DNA from: Ahaetulla prasina
Taxonomy: Eukaryota > Chordata > Lepidosauria > Squamata > Colubridae
Reading direction: 5' to 3'
Length of the DNA: 64,000 nucleotides
Assembly (NCBI RefSeq): GCF_028640845.1
Contig: NC_080539.1
Location: 369,627,233 to 369,691,232 of the forward strand
Notes under the pieces: model-generated
The model's database searches: none
What the model was told of the DNA's origin: nothing
Seen by the model: the letters and a program-made list of their open reading frames with translations, nothing else
Shown here: positions 21,170 to 31,315 of the stretch, one piece after another
Layout of the letters: every line of letters starts with the position of its first letter
Position numbering within the stretch: the first letter of the stretch is position 1
Translations under genes and position numbers: made by a program

Positions 21170-22020
21170 ACACTTAGACTTATATATCGCTTCACAGTGC
21201 TTTGCATCCCTCTCTAAGCAGTTTACAGAGTCAGCCTCTTGCCCTTTCAACAGTCTGGGTCCTCATTTTACCTCAGGAGGATGGAAGGCTGAGTCAACCT
21301 TGAGTCAGTCAGGATCGAACTGCTGGCAGTGAGCAGAGTCAGCCTGCAACACTGCATTGTAACAACTGTGCCACTACAACTTCCTTCCTTCCTTCCTTCC
21401 TTCCCAATACGACTTAGACTTATATACCGCTTGACAGTGCTTTGCAGCCCTCTCTAAGCGGTTTACAGAGTCAGCCTTTTCCCCTCAACAATCTGGGTCC
21501 TCGTTTTACCGATCTCTGAAGGATGGAAGGCTGAGTCAACCATGAGTCAGTCAGGATCGAACTGCTGGCAGTGAGCAGAGTCAGCCTGCGACACTGCATT
21601 GTAACAACTGTGCCACTACAACTTCCTTCCTTCCTTCCTTCCTTCCTTCCTTCCCAATAGACTTATATACCGCTTGACAGTGCTTTGCAGTCCTCTCTAA
21701 GCGGTTTACAGAGTCAGCCTTTTGCCCTCAACAATCTGGGTCCTCGTTTTACCGATCTCTGAAGGATGGAAGGCTGAGTCAATCTTGAGTCAGTCAGGAT
21801 CGAACTGCTGGCAGTGAGCAGAGTCAGCCTGCAACACTGCATTGTAACAACTGTGCCACTACAACTTCCTTCCTTCCTTCCCAATACGACGTAGACTTAT
21901 ATACCGCTTGACAGTGCTTTGCAGCCTTCTCTAAGCGGTTTACAGAGTCAGCCTCTTGCCCTTTCAACAATCTGGGTCCTCGTTTTACCGACCACGGAAG
22001 GATGGAAGGCTGATTTCAAC
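21170..22020 (-). repeat. Four tandem copies of a ~240-bp SINE unit
   Basis: The unit starts gacttatataccgcttgaca and contains agcggtttacagagtcagcc, ggatggaaggctgagtcaac, cagtcaggatcgaactgctg and actgtgccactacaacttcc. It ends in (CTTC)n. Units start near 21177, 21415, 21659 and 21893. On the minus strand this is a tRNA-derived SINE (the same family as 27480-27925), here repeated head to tail like a satellite. Confidence 0.88.
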
Positions 22021-22450
22021 CTTGAATTTGAACAAATATTTCACTTAGCAACAAAAAAAAATTGGGCTCAACTGCGGTCGTATGTATTATATACCTTGTC
22101 GAATAAACATGTCTAGCGAGCAAACTCCAATGCTTGGAAAAAAAATTTCTGGGACTTGTTATAAAACGCCGAAGTGGCAAATGTTTAACTGGCTGGGATT
22201 GAACTCATGACTTAAAGCCAGACAGAGTTCGTTTGATGGCGCTTGGTTTGCGGGAAGTCACCTCTTGAGTTGATTGGAACTTCAAAATTAAAAATACCTT
22301 TTGCATCGTTTTGAATGCTGCAAATTGGCCTAAGACACCTGGAGCAGAAGCAGTAATTTGTGCACAAACGGGTGAGGATGAGGGATGTGCCTTGAAAGCG
22401 AATTTTCTGGCGTGGGTTGGTTAAAGCATTTCTAGATTTATAAAAGTTTT
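22021..22450. other. No gene seen
   Basis: Short degraded MITE words at 22035-22085 (cacttagcaac, gggctcaactgcggtcgta), then sequence without recognised features up to the LTR. Confidence 0.4.
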
Positions 22451-23085
22451 TCTCCTGTCCCCCTTCCCACCTCATAGAGAAGACGCAGAGACGCGTGTCC
22501 CACAGTCCTTTATATTTACAACAGACCTGACTTTCTGTAGTGGATGACAGACTTGGCAGCGACATTGCAAAGGCCTGCCAAGTTCCGAGTTCCTTATCTC
22601 TTACGGAGACAGAAGCCCACGTGTCCAAACTCCGTTGCCAAGAGCTCACAGAAAAATCCTTTGCACAGTCCAGGCCTTTTAACTCCCGAACGACCGATCT
22701 GCAGTTCACACTTGGTAGCTTTTTGTCCGTCACAAGGGCCAGATGGCAACTCCACCCGCTTTTATCCCCTGTGGGGTGTGGCTCAGTGACTCAGCAATCT
22801 TTGGGCCTGCTGCACCTCTTCCTTTGCTGCACATGCGTATCTTTTTGTCGCTGCCTCGGGTCAGTCCAGGACTGATCTTCAGCAGCTGGCACCTGAGGCG
22901 TTTCCAGGGAGGAGGAGGGTCCGGGAGAAGGAGGCCTTGTCAGCTCCTCCTCCTGGCCTGCAGCCGGAACCTGGGGCGGTGCCAGAGCGGAGGGTCCTGG
23001 AGAGGGAGGCCTTGTCGGCTCCTCCCCATCACTCTCAGAGTCATCCTCCTCCATGAGGACAGCCTCAGGGGCCAGAGTCACAACA
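22451..23085 (-). mobile_element. Solo LTR, family D
   Basis: The right end cagagtcacaaca is followed by GTTTT, and the same GTTTT precedes the left end at 22446-22450, giving a 5-bp target duplication. The first base pair of the left terminus has drifted (TC in place of TG). The composition, with glutamate/proline-coding-like words on the minus strand, resembles the other LTRs. No internal retroviral sequence is attached. Confidence 0.65.
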
Positions 23086-23284
23086 GTTTTCCTCTAAGCA
23101 GTTCTTTCATCCGGGGGCGGGGGTTGTCGAACCAAGGCAACTTTTAAGTCTTGTGGACTTCCAACTCCCAGAATTCTCCCATCATTTTTATGTGAATCCA
23201 GGTCATTAAATGAACCCATTGTTCGCAACAGGACGCTCTGCAGAAGAATTGCATAGGTTGCTCATTTACCAATCGCTGTATGAC

Positions 23285-23630
23285 CAGAGGTGCTATTCAG
23301 CAGATTCTTGTAGAACAGGGAGTAAAAATTTTGAGTAGTTCGGAGAACCGGCAAATACCACCTCCGGCCGGCCCCAGAGTAGGGTGGGAATGGAGATTTT
23401 GCAATATCCTTCCCCCAGGAGTGGGGAGGGAATGGGGATTTTGCAGCATCCTTCCCTTGGACTTTTAAGACTTGTGGGACTTCAGAATAGGGTGGGAATG
23501 GAGATTTTGCAGTATCCTTTCCCCAGGAGTGGGGAGGGAATGGGGATTTTGCAGTATCCTTCCCCTGCCAAGCCCACCAAGCCACACCCACAGAACCGCT
23601 AGTAAAAAAAAACCTTGAATTCCACCACTG
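23285..23630. mobile_element. hAT-type MITE
   Basis: Left end cagaggtgctattcag, right end ttccaccactg. Flanks are tgtatgac (23277-23284) and tgtaccac (23631-23638), an 8-bp duplication with two mismatches. The interior holds a local duplication of gtggggagggaatggggatt with ttgcaatatcc-type words. Confidence 0.65.
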
Positions 23631-23831
23631 TGTACCACCCGACAAATTGATGACCTTTTATTGCAGTGGTCGTTAAGCGAACCGCCATTGGGAAAGAGGG
23701 AGGGGGGCAAGGGGGGGAGGCAGGCCTCTTTCCAAAGGGGACAGCAGAATGGGAGGGGAACGAGGGCCGGCACATGATGCTTGCTGTGCCATGGGTCATT
23801 TTGCCACTGTCTCTCTCCGTCTCCCTCCCAG

Positions 23832-23989
23832 GCTCACCTACAGACACCACCTATGGCCACCACAGCTGTTGCTGCTGCGGCTGCCGCCAGCGTCGTATCA
23901 ACCACCCCCCAGTCTTTGAAACTGACTTACCCCGAGATTTTGGACCGGATCAAAGAAGAATTCCAGTTTTTGCAGAACCAGTACCACAG
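23832..23989 (+). CDS. TLE: TLE/Groucho co-repressor, exon 2 (N-terminal Q domain)
   Basis: The acceptor tctccctcccag ends at 23831 and the donor CACAG|GTACAAAG lies at 23989/23990. The exon is 158 nt, entering in phase 0 and leaving after two bases of a codon. That is the phase of the homologous exon in vertebrate TLE genes. The C-terminal half reads LTYPEILDRIKEEFQFLQNQYH, which matches the Q-domain start (DRIKEEFQFLQAQYHS in known paralogues). The N-terminal half is unusual: AHLQTPPMATTAVAAAAAAS then VVSTTPQSLK, an alanine-rich stretch. Known family members have only about ten residues (of the TPHQAAGQPFKFT type) there. The alanine-to-asparagine change in QNQYH is also atypical. An alternative acceptor 12 nt downstream (cacctacag, 23843) would remove four residues in frame. 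Confidence 0.88.
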
Positions 23990-24066
23990 GTACAAAGGAC
24001 GTTCCGTTTCTCAGGGGACATTGAGCTGGGTGGGCTGGGTGGCTTCTTCCTTTGATCCCGGTGAGC

Positions 24067-24098
<32 letters not shown>

Positions 24099-24100
24099 GT
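24067..24100. repeat. (GT)n microsatellite
   Basis: GT repeat 80 bp downstream of the exon 2 donor. It immediately borders an LTR insertion. Confidence 0.9.
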
Positions 24101-24105
24101 ACGTG

Positions 24106-24631
24106 TATTGTGCCTTGTCCTCCCTCCTCTCCTCAGCTGGGCCCCTCCCATCTACACCCGGGCTTGTTATCAGACTCAGAGTCTGATAATGAAGATGAAC
24201 GACCTGTTATGCCCCATGCCCGGACAAGATGTCGGGAATGAACAAACAAACCTCACTCCTACAGCGTGTGAGCAGGGAGCCAGCCACGTGCTGGAATTAC
24301 CGACAGCAGATTCAGGTGAAGAGAATTCACAGTGGGAGGATCCTCGCTTCCGGAGATCTGAAGAGGCGACGCCAGCAGAAGGAAGGGAGGGGCAGGCCTG
24401 GATAAATGCTGAGTCATGGAGCCACACCCCACAGCCTATATAAAGGACCTGCTTTTGGCATTCCAACTTTGAGTCAAGCAAAGTCTCATCTAGTTTTGCT
24501 GAAGTCACAACTTGGACTCCTGCCTGCCCTGAGAAACCTGGAAGGAATTTGGCAAAGCTGCAGAGGCTTCGTTGCCCCGCTTGATACGGACTTCCTAGAC
24601 CCGGTCGTCAGAGGGGGAGGGGGACACGACA
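24106..24631 (+). mobile_element. Solo LTR, family A (subtype with ctgggcccctcccatctac)
   Basis: Perfect 5-bp target duplication ACGTG (24101-24105 and 24632-24636). The right end is gggacacgaca. The left TG has mutated to TA. A TATA box, agcctatataaaggacctg, lies near 24432. It resembles the LTR at 49114-49684 more than the one at 28344-28857. It sits in intron 3, sense to the TLE gene. Confidence 0.88.
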
Positions 24632-24701
24632 ACGTGTGTGTACCGAAGCCAGCTTTTCAATCCCTACTTTAATCCTCGGAGATGCCGTGAACCGTTTGGA
24701 T

Positions 24702-24844
24702 CAGGGGTGTCCAACCTTGGCAACTTTTAAGACTTGTGGGACTTCAACTCCCAGAATTCCTCAGCCAGCTTTGCTTTACCTGCTAAGGAATTCTGGGAGT
24801 TGAAGTCCACAAGTCTTAGAAGTTGCCAAGTTTTGACACCCCTG
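24702..24844. mobile_element. hAT foldback MITE (143 bp)
   Basis: Inverted ends caggggtgtccaac and a right end in ttgacacccctg. Flanks are gtttggat (24694-24701) and gtctggat (24845-24852), seven of eight bases matching. Same family as 16219-16353. Confidence 0.88.
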
Positions 24845-24917
24845 GTCTGGATGATTTTTGCCCCTCTAGGTAAGACGGCCTTTGCAACCCGAAGAGGTTG
24901 CAGCCTTCCTTTATAAC

Positions 24918-25758
24918 AGGTAGTCCTCGACTTAACGACCACAGTCGAGCCCCAAATTTCGGCTGTTAAGCAAGACTTTTGCTAAGAGGATTAGCCCATT
25001 TTATGGCCTTCCTTAGAAGGACGCGGTGGCTCAGTGGCTAAGACACGGAGCTTGTCAATCGAAAGGTCGGCAGTTCAGCGGTTCGAATCCCTAGTGCCGC
25101 GGAACGGGGTGAGCTCCCGTTCCTTGTCCCAGCTTCTGCCAACCTAGCAGTTCGAAAGCACATAAAAAATGCAAGTAGAAAAATAGGAACCACCTTTGGC
25201 GGGAAGGTAACAGCGTTCCGTGCGCCTTTGGCATTGAGTCATGCCGGCCACATGACCACGGAGACGTCTTTGGACAGCGCTGGTTCTTCAGCTTTGAAAT
25301 GGAGATGAGCACCGCCCCCTAGAGTCGGGAACGACTAGCACATATGTGCGAGGGGAACCTTTACCTTTATCTATGGCCTTCCTTGCCGCAATTCTTAAGC
25401 GAGTCACCTCAGTTGTTTAAGTTAGCAATTTAAGTTGGTCGCTTGGTAATGTAACTAAATTGAACTTAAGTTCGTAACTTAGCAACTGGTTGTTTGGCGA
25501 ATCCGGCTTCCCCATTGACTTTGCTTGTCAGAAGGTCACAAAAAGGGATCACATGACCCACCCCCTTGCCTGGACATTGCGACTGTCATAAATATGAACC
25601 AGTTGCCAAGCACCCAAATTTTAATCACGTGACCATGGAGGGGGGGAACACTACAACATCGTAAGTGTGGAAAATGGTCATAAGTCATTTTTTTCCACTG
25701 CCGTTGTAACGTCCAACGGTCACTGAACAAATGGCTGTAAGTCGAGGACTACCTGTAG
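24918..25758. mobile_element. TA-flanked MITE split by a SINE
   Basis: Left end caggtagtcctcgacttaac, right end gtaagtcgaggactacctg followed by TA. The interior has gttggtcgcttggtaatg, gactttgcttgtcagaagg and gtccaacggtcactgaac. The SINE at 25015-25371 interrupts it. Confidence 0.85.
25015..25371 (+). mobile_element. tRNA-derived SINE, intact copy
   Basis: A-box-like ggtggctcagtggctaagac and B-box ggttcgaatcccta, body as at 17750-18188, 3' end gaacctttacctttatc. It is flanked by a perfect 13-bp duplication TATGGCCTTCCTT (25002-25014 and 25372-25384), typical of LINE-driven retroposition. Confidence 0.9.
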
Positions 25759-25759
25759 A

Positions 25760-26224
25760 GTCGGCGTGGCCTCCAAAAGGGGTTGTCCTGCAGTTTGGAC
25801 CACATCTGGATCGTGCCAAATTCGGAAAAACTATTATGTAGAACCGGCATAAAATTCCTGGCCTTTGAAATATTCATAAAATGCATAAATATTGCGATAT
25901 TCATAAAATTCCTGGCCTTTGAAATAATTGAGGCCCAGCTCTGTTGAGCCTCACGGGCGCTGGTGGACGCCCCAGGGTGCTTCCCTTAAATGGGCCTATT
26001 TCACATTTTTCCCCAGCAAATTTGTCCCGTTTATCTGCTTCAATCAATACTTCCTACTTTTGAAATCGAGGAGATGCCCTGTTGGCAAACTACAATTCCC
26101 ATCAGCCTGAGGTCCAGAAAGGATGGGGGTTTTAATCCCAGGAGATGCAAAAAGGCTTCGTCTTCTGGGTCAGATTCCCCAATATCCGGGCCGCGGCGGC
26201 CCATTCAGAATCGGGCTATGGAAG
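25760..26224. other. No gene seen
   Basis: Contains a short local repeat (aaaattcctggcctttgaaat at about 25851 and 25905). A fragment, aactacaattcccatcagcc, is typical of hAT-derived repeats. Confidence 0.4.
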
Positions 26225-26835
26225 CAGGGGTGGGATTCAGAAATTTTAGCAACCTGTTCTCTGCCCAGTTGCTGGGTGGGCGTGGCCTACTCAGCGTCCT
26301 ACACCATGTGGGGGGGGGCTTTTTGCCCTCCCTGGGCTCTGGAGGCCGTAAACGGGCCCATTTTTGGACTTCCAGTACTTTGGGTAGGCCTATTTTTCAC
26401 CCTCCCCAGGCTCTGGAGGCTTTCCTCAAGTTACGGCCTCCCTTGGGCTCTGGAGGCCCTCCAGAAGCCAGAAACGGGCCCATTTCCGGACTTCCGGAAC
26501 TTCTGGTAGGCCCGTTTTTTGCCCTCCCCAGGCTCCAGAGGGTTTCCTCAAGCCTCTGGGAAGGCAAAAGGCCTCCTCAGGGCTCCAGAGGCCAGAAACA
26601 GGCCCGTGTCCAGACTTCCAGAACTTCCAGTAGGCCCGTTTTTTGCCCTTCCAGAGCCTCCGCGCGGGCCCTGCACTTACCTGGCATCCAAAATGGGCTG
26701 CATGGAGACTCCAGGGAGGGGAGGGGAGGAGTGGGTGGGGTCAGCCAGTCCTTACAACTACCTGTTTGGCAAACCAGATTAAAATTAACATCCAGTTTGC
26801 CCGAACCGGTCTGAACCGGCTGAATCCCACCCCTG
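26225..26835. mobile_element. hAT-type nonautonomous transposon with an internal tandem region
   Basis: Left end caggggtgggattcag and right end gaatcccacccctg are inverted repeats. The 8-bp flanks (tatggaag and cgtggaag) agree at six positions. The interior repeats the words gccagaaacgggcccatttc, ccggacttcc and gccctccccaggctc several times. It is noncoding. Confidence 0.75.
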
Positions 26836-26974
26836 CGTGGAAGCGACAGGTCCACAAAGCAGAAAGGTTGGAGACAGCTGGTCTTGATGATTGAGTGGCA
26901 GCTCTCTCTCTGAACCGGAGAGGGCCCAAATCGAATCAAAATCACTGCGAATCCCTGGGTTGACTTATTTAAGT

Positions 26975-27241
26975 CAGCGGTCCCCACCTTTCTGGCTTCG
27001 CGGTTTGGCGGGAAGGGAAAGGGGGTGGTTTCGTGTGAGCGGAGTGCGAGTGGGCGCATAGCTCCATTTGCGCAAACAGCAGCCATGTGTGTCCGTCGCA
27101 CATGCTAATGGAGCTTTGTGTACCCACGCACTCGCCCACTTTCTCGTTCAAGGGGAGCTGCATGCGGCCACTTTTGCAACCCAGTTCCGAACAGGCCACA
27201 GCCTGTTAGTGGGCCATAGCTGGGGGGATTAGGGATCCCTG
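26975..27241. mobile_element. hAT-type MITE
   Basis: Left end cagcggtccccacctttctg, right end attagggatccctg. The 8-bp flanks atttaagt (26967-26974) and atttaatt (27242-27249) differ at one base. Confidence 0.82.
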
Positions 27242-27479
27242 ATTTAATTCATTGATTTATTAATTTTATATGCCACCCATCTCACTGTTGGAGCAAGTCT
27301 GAGCTGCTTACAAGAGGTTGAAACGATAAATATCAAACCGGTTAAGCTGAATAAGAATGAAGAGTGGAGAGTTTAGACCTGGGGTCCGCCCTTTTGTTTT
27401 TAAGCTGTTCAAGTTTCTAGGACTCAAGACTGCGCATGGTGTGCGAGGATACTGGACAGTACAAGGAGGGTAGCTAAAA

Positions 27480-27925
27480 TGGGACGACCGTGGTTAGATT
27501 GCAGTATTGAAGGCAAACTCTGCCGACTGCCAGCAGTTTGATTCTCACCAGTTGAAGGTTGATTCAGCCTTCTGTGGTCGGTAAAATGAGGACCCAGATT
27601 GTTGGGGGCAATATGCTGATTCTGTAAAGGAGTGGTGCGGTGGCTTAGAGGTGGAGCTCTTGCCTCAGAATCAGGAGGCTGTGAGTTCGATCCTAGGTAG
27701 AGGCAGATATTTCTCTCTCTGGGCCCAATGGGAATATATCTGCTGAATAACTACGTATTGGCAACAGGAAAGGCATCCAGCCATTAAACGCTCTGCTAGC
27801 TCCATTCAGTTGCCCAGACTCCACCCCGCAAGGGATTATGGGGTCATTAAGTAATGATGATGATAGGCTGACTCCGTAAACCGCTTAGAGGGGGCTGGAA
27901 AGCACTGTGAAGCTGTATTAAGTAC
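27480..27925 (+). mobile_element. tRNA-derived SINE interrupted by a second SINE
   Basis: The outer SINE contains ggtaaaatgaggacccagat, gtaaaccgcttagagggggc and gcactgtgaagctgtatt. It is the same family as the tandem array at 21170-22020. The inner SINE is described separately. Confidence 0.78.
27629..27866 (+). mobile_element. Nested tRNA-derived SINE (Sauria-like)
   Basis: tRNA-like head ggtggcttagaggtggagct with B-box gttcgatcctagg, 3' part ggcaacaggaaaggcatcca resembling a BovB-type tail, ending (ATG)n. It is flanked by a 14-bp duplication gctgattctgtaaa (27615-27628) and gctgactccgtaaa (27867-27880) with two mismatches. Confidence 0.82.
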
Positions 27926-27926
27926 T

Positions 27927-28343
27927 ATTGCTTCAACTGAAGCAATTTTGGGGAACGCAGCCCCCTTTGCTGAAGCTGTGAATACATTATGCAAACTAGA
28001 CAGGGGCTGAATACATTATGCAAATGCGGATCCGTATTTGCATGATTTATACAGGGAACCGCATCAAGGTTTTCTTCCCTGGGAAAAAAGTATATTTGAT
28101 CGGCACCGTATTTTGGGTTTTTTTAAAAGGGGCAGAGAACTTTGCAGGAATGGGGTACAAGGTTAAGCTGGGGTTGTGTGAACTGGGCCCTCTAGAGTGC
28201 CTAGAGCAGGGTGTCAGCCCTGAAGCTGACCTGCCCGAAGCCGTCTTGGAGCTTCAGTGTTGCCACACTAGAGCTGAGGGATAGGGAGGGGTGGAGATTA
28301 GAGCTAGCTGGGATTTTGTAGCCCAAACAAAATACTTTCTCTT
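27927..28343. other. No gene seen
   Basis: A short direct repeat (aatacattatgcaaa near 27973 and 28010). Otherwise unassigned sequence before the LTR. Confidence 0.4.
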
Positions 28344-28857
28344 TGTTGTGTCTTGCCCGCTCTCACCGCAGCCGGGGCCTTCTTATCTGCTTCCAAACGC
28401 TGAGGAATGTCCTAGTATGCCTCCCGGCCCCAGCCCTGGCTCCATACCAGGACAGGCTGAGGAGGAGGAAGCACCTCCCGGCCCCAGCCCTGGCTCCATG
28501 CCCAGGCAAACGGAGCAACTAGACCCCCTCCCCCTCCCCCACAGCATGTGAGCCTGATGGAGGTCAATAACCAACAGCTGCCGACTGGAGTGACCCTCGC
28601 TTCAGAAGAATTGATAGGCGGCGGCGTCAGAAGGAAGGGAGGGGCAGGCCTGGATAAGTGCACACATCATGGCCTATATAAAGGATCTGCTTTCTGGCAT
28701 TCTCTGAGTCAGGCAAAGTCTAAACATATCTTGCTGAAGTCACTTTCTGGTCTCCTGCCTGCCTTGAGGACTTTGCTAGGACTTTGGCAGAGCTGCAGAG
28801 GCACGCCTGATTCGGATTTCTCTGACCCGGCCGTCAGCAGAGGAGTGGGACACGACA
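28344..28857 (+). mobile_element. Solo LTR, family A
   Basis: Starts TGTTGTGTCTTGCCC and ends GGGACACGACA. Perfect 5-bp target duplication CTCTT (28339-28343 and 28858-28862). TATA-like ggcctatataaaggatctg near 28672. It is closest in sequence to the minus-strand copy at 46586-47109. Confidence 0.9.
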
Positions 28858-28974
28858 CTCTTGGGAACCAAGGTCATTCTCATATCTGGCCAGAGGAAGG
28901 TGGAGGGATGTCACCAGGCAACCAGAAAGTGCCTTGATTGGACCATGGAGGGAAAACTTACTTTTAGTTAGGTG

Positions 28975-29175
28975 AAAGTTTTAAAGAAGAGCTTGGACAA
29001 CCATTTGTCTGAAGTGGTGTAGAGTTTTCTGCCTAAGCAGGGGTTGGACTAGAAACCTCCTTCTAACTCTGTTATTCTATTCTATTCTATTCTATTCTAC
29101 TCTACTCTACTCTACTCTACTCTACTCTACTCTACTCTACTCTACTCTACTCTACTTTACTCTACTCTACTCATC
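28975..29175 (+). mobile_element. CR1 LINE 3' end with pentanucleotide array
   Basis: cttggacaaccatttgtctg, aagtggtgtag and ggggttggactagaaacctc are the CR1 3' UTR. It runs into (ATTCT)n and then (ACTCT)n from about 29071. Confidence 0.85.
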
Positions 29176-29238
29176 TAATAAAGCTACTCTTTGAAGAATC
29201 CACCTGCCTCGGAGTTTTACTTGCTATAGGCCTATTAC

Positions 29239-29562
29239 TGTGATGACGAATCTGTGGCACGCATGCTCAAAGTGGGACACGAAGCCATGTCGCCCGGCAC
29301 GCTCAGTCTTGCCTGTTTGTCTTCTGGATTTCTGGCGAGCATGTGGGCATAACAATCAGCTGTCCGTGCACATGACAATGCCGAAAACCAGCGTGCGTCT
29401 GCGTACCGGCCAGCTGATTGTTGGGGGCGCTTGTGTGCCAGAACCTGGAACTTCAGCTTTTCTGGAGCGCAGTCCCTTCACGCACGCAGCAGTGCTGAAA
29501 ACCCAGACATTTGGCTTTTCCGGAACACGGCACTCGGTGCCAAAAAGGTTCGCCGTCACTCG
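29239..29562. mobile_element. hAT-type MITE
   Basis: Left end tgtgatgacgaatctgtggc and right end aggttcgccgtcactcg are imperfect inverted repeats. The 8-bp flanks cctattac (29231-29238) and tctattac (29563-29570) differ at one base. Confidence 0.8.
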
Positions 29563-29839
29563 TCTATTACTTGAAACCCAGACACAGGGGTCCCCAAAAA
29601 CTGGGCTGCGGTGTGCCAAAACAACAGGCCACGCAAACAAGTGAAGTCCCATCGGCGGGATGCAGGCAGCACGCGAAGCCACGTCCCCTTCCGCTCCGCG
29701 GGAAAAACCTCTCCACGGAACTGGTCCCTGGTATCCCAAAGCTTGGGGGGGGGGGGTGTCTCTAGCCTAGAGGGTCATCCAGTTTCTTTGAAGGAGGTTG
29801 AAGGGTGATGCAATTGTGGTCTTCCTTTTATCTTCACAG

Positions 29840-29903
29840 CTTGAAGCTCGAGTGCGAGAAACTGGCCACGGAGAAGACCGAAATTCAGCGACATTATGTC
29901 ATG
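29840..29903 (+). CDS. TLE: TLE/Groucho co-repressor, exon 3 (Q domain)
   Basis: The acceptor tatcttcacag ends at 29839 and the donor ATG|GTGAGC lies at 29903/29904. The exon is 64 nt, the length and phase of the homologous TLE exon. Completing the split codon from exon 2 (AG|C, serine) it reads [22 protein letters not shown]. The family consensus is [22 protein letters not shown], so two normally constant residues differ (Ser to Thr, Met to Ile), both conservatively. This is part of the helical Q domain that drives TLE tetramerisation. The exon ends in phase 0. Confidence 0.95.
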
Positions 29904-30133
29904 GTGAGCTGCTTTTAGGATGCTGATTAAATGCCAGGCTGAGCTTTCTAGGAAAAAGGGGGGTTTGAGGAGGCCTCCCTCTTGCCTCTTCATTGGCCTG
30001 TAGTCGGGGATGATGGGAGCTGTAGTAGAAAGCGATCACCAGGGTAATGAGTTGGGCAGGTTTTACACTCTGCTATCAGGGGTACTTTCCTGTTTTGGGG
30101 TACAAGAGCTACATTTTTCCAGCTGAAGAAATC

Positions 30134-30653
30134 TGTTCTGACCCAGCTCCCCAAACACGACATACCCTTTGTAGCTGAAGCAATGATTTCTTTATTAGGA
30201 GCGCCGGCAGCCCCAGCAAAAAGTTTCTGTCTCACCGCAGGCTAACAAGTCTGTCCAACCAGGAGATGCCACATCTATTCATCTCCGCCCCCTGCCTTCT
30301 ATCCCTAGAGCGAGGGTGGGGCTTCGCTAACAGCGGTGGCTCTTCCGTCCCGAGGACTGGCATATAGATTTCCACTGCTCTCCTTTCCTCTGCCTTCTGC
30401 ACATTCGCGCGTCAGGCACTGGACCCAGCTGCTCCTCCTCTTCCTCATCAGCCACCTCCAGACCTGAGGGCTGTTGAGACTCCATCTAAGGGCTGATGGA
30501 TGGCCCAGGCTCCACCTCTCTCTCTCTTTCTCTGCCAGCTCCACTCCCTCTTCCCCCTCGGAGCTCTAAGGTTGCCTTGATGCTGACCCTAACTCCCATA
30601 CCTCCTCCTCTGATTCAGCTGCTGGAGGGGCTGGCAGCCGACAGGCCACAACA
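30134..30653 (-). mobile_element. Solo LTR, family B
   Basis: On the + strand it starts tgttctgacccagctcccc and ends ggccacaaca. The flanks aaatc (30129-30133) and caatc (30654-30658) match at four of five bases. Sister copy at 59295-59829. It is antisense to TLE, in intron 4. Confidence 0.78.
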
Positions 30654-30658
30654 CAATC

Positions 30659-31315
30659 ATCCTCAACATACGATCACAACTGAGCCCCAAATTTCTGTTG
30701 CTAAGTGAAGTCTCTGCAGTTTTTAAGTTAGGAACACGGTTGTTAAGCAAATCTGCCTTCCTCCTTGACTTGGCTTGTCAGAAGGTCGCCAAAGGGGATC
30801 ACATGACCCCCCCAGACACTGCGACCGTCATAACTTACGAGACAACTACGAGTAAATGACGTACCCGTGGGGATGCTTCAACAGCCGTTAAGTGTGAAAA
30901 ACGGTTTGTAAGTCACTTTTTTCAGCGCCGTTGTAACTTCGAACGGTCACTAAAACGAACCGTTGTAAGTCGAGGACTACTTGTCCCGTATTTGCAAAAA
31001 AGGAGAGTAAGGTAGGGTGGGGGACTGGCTGTTGAACTCAGTTCTCCCTGGCTTCTCCATCTTGCCCCCTCCTTTCCAGAAATACAGTCCTCGACTTATG
31101 ACCACAGTTGAGCCTAACATTTCTGTTGCTAAGTGAAGCATTTGTTAAGTGAGTTTTGCCCCATTTTACGACCTCACTGCTCACAGGTGCTAAGTGAAGT
31201 CTCTGCAGTTTTTAAGTTAGGAACACGGTTGTTAAGCAAATGCCTTCCTCCTTGACTTGGCTTGTCAGAAGGTCGCCAAAGGGGATCACGTGACCCCCCA
31301 GACACTGCGACCGTC
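30659..31315. mobile_element. TA-flanked MITE copies, locally duplicated and fused to L2
   Basis: Copy 1 (about 30659-30985) ends gtaagtcgaggactacttg. Copy 2 starts near 31085 (cagtcctcgacttatgacc) and stops at 31315. The block gctaagtgaagtctctgcag through gacactgcgaccgtc is almost identical in both (about 30700-30829 and 31190-31315), showing a local duplication or conversion. At 31305-31315 the MITE passes into L2 sequence at a shared 11-mer. Confidence 0.75.

Noticed and set aside
20600..25100. tRNA genes suggested by A-box and B-box-like words
   Set aside because: Each belongs to a SINE with a body and tail and, where checked, target duplications. No cloverleaf with an intact acceptor stem was seen.
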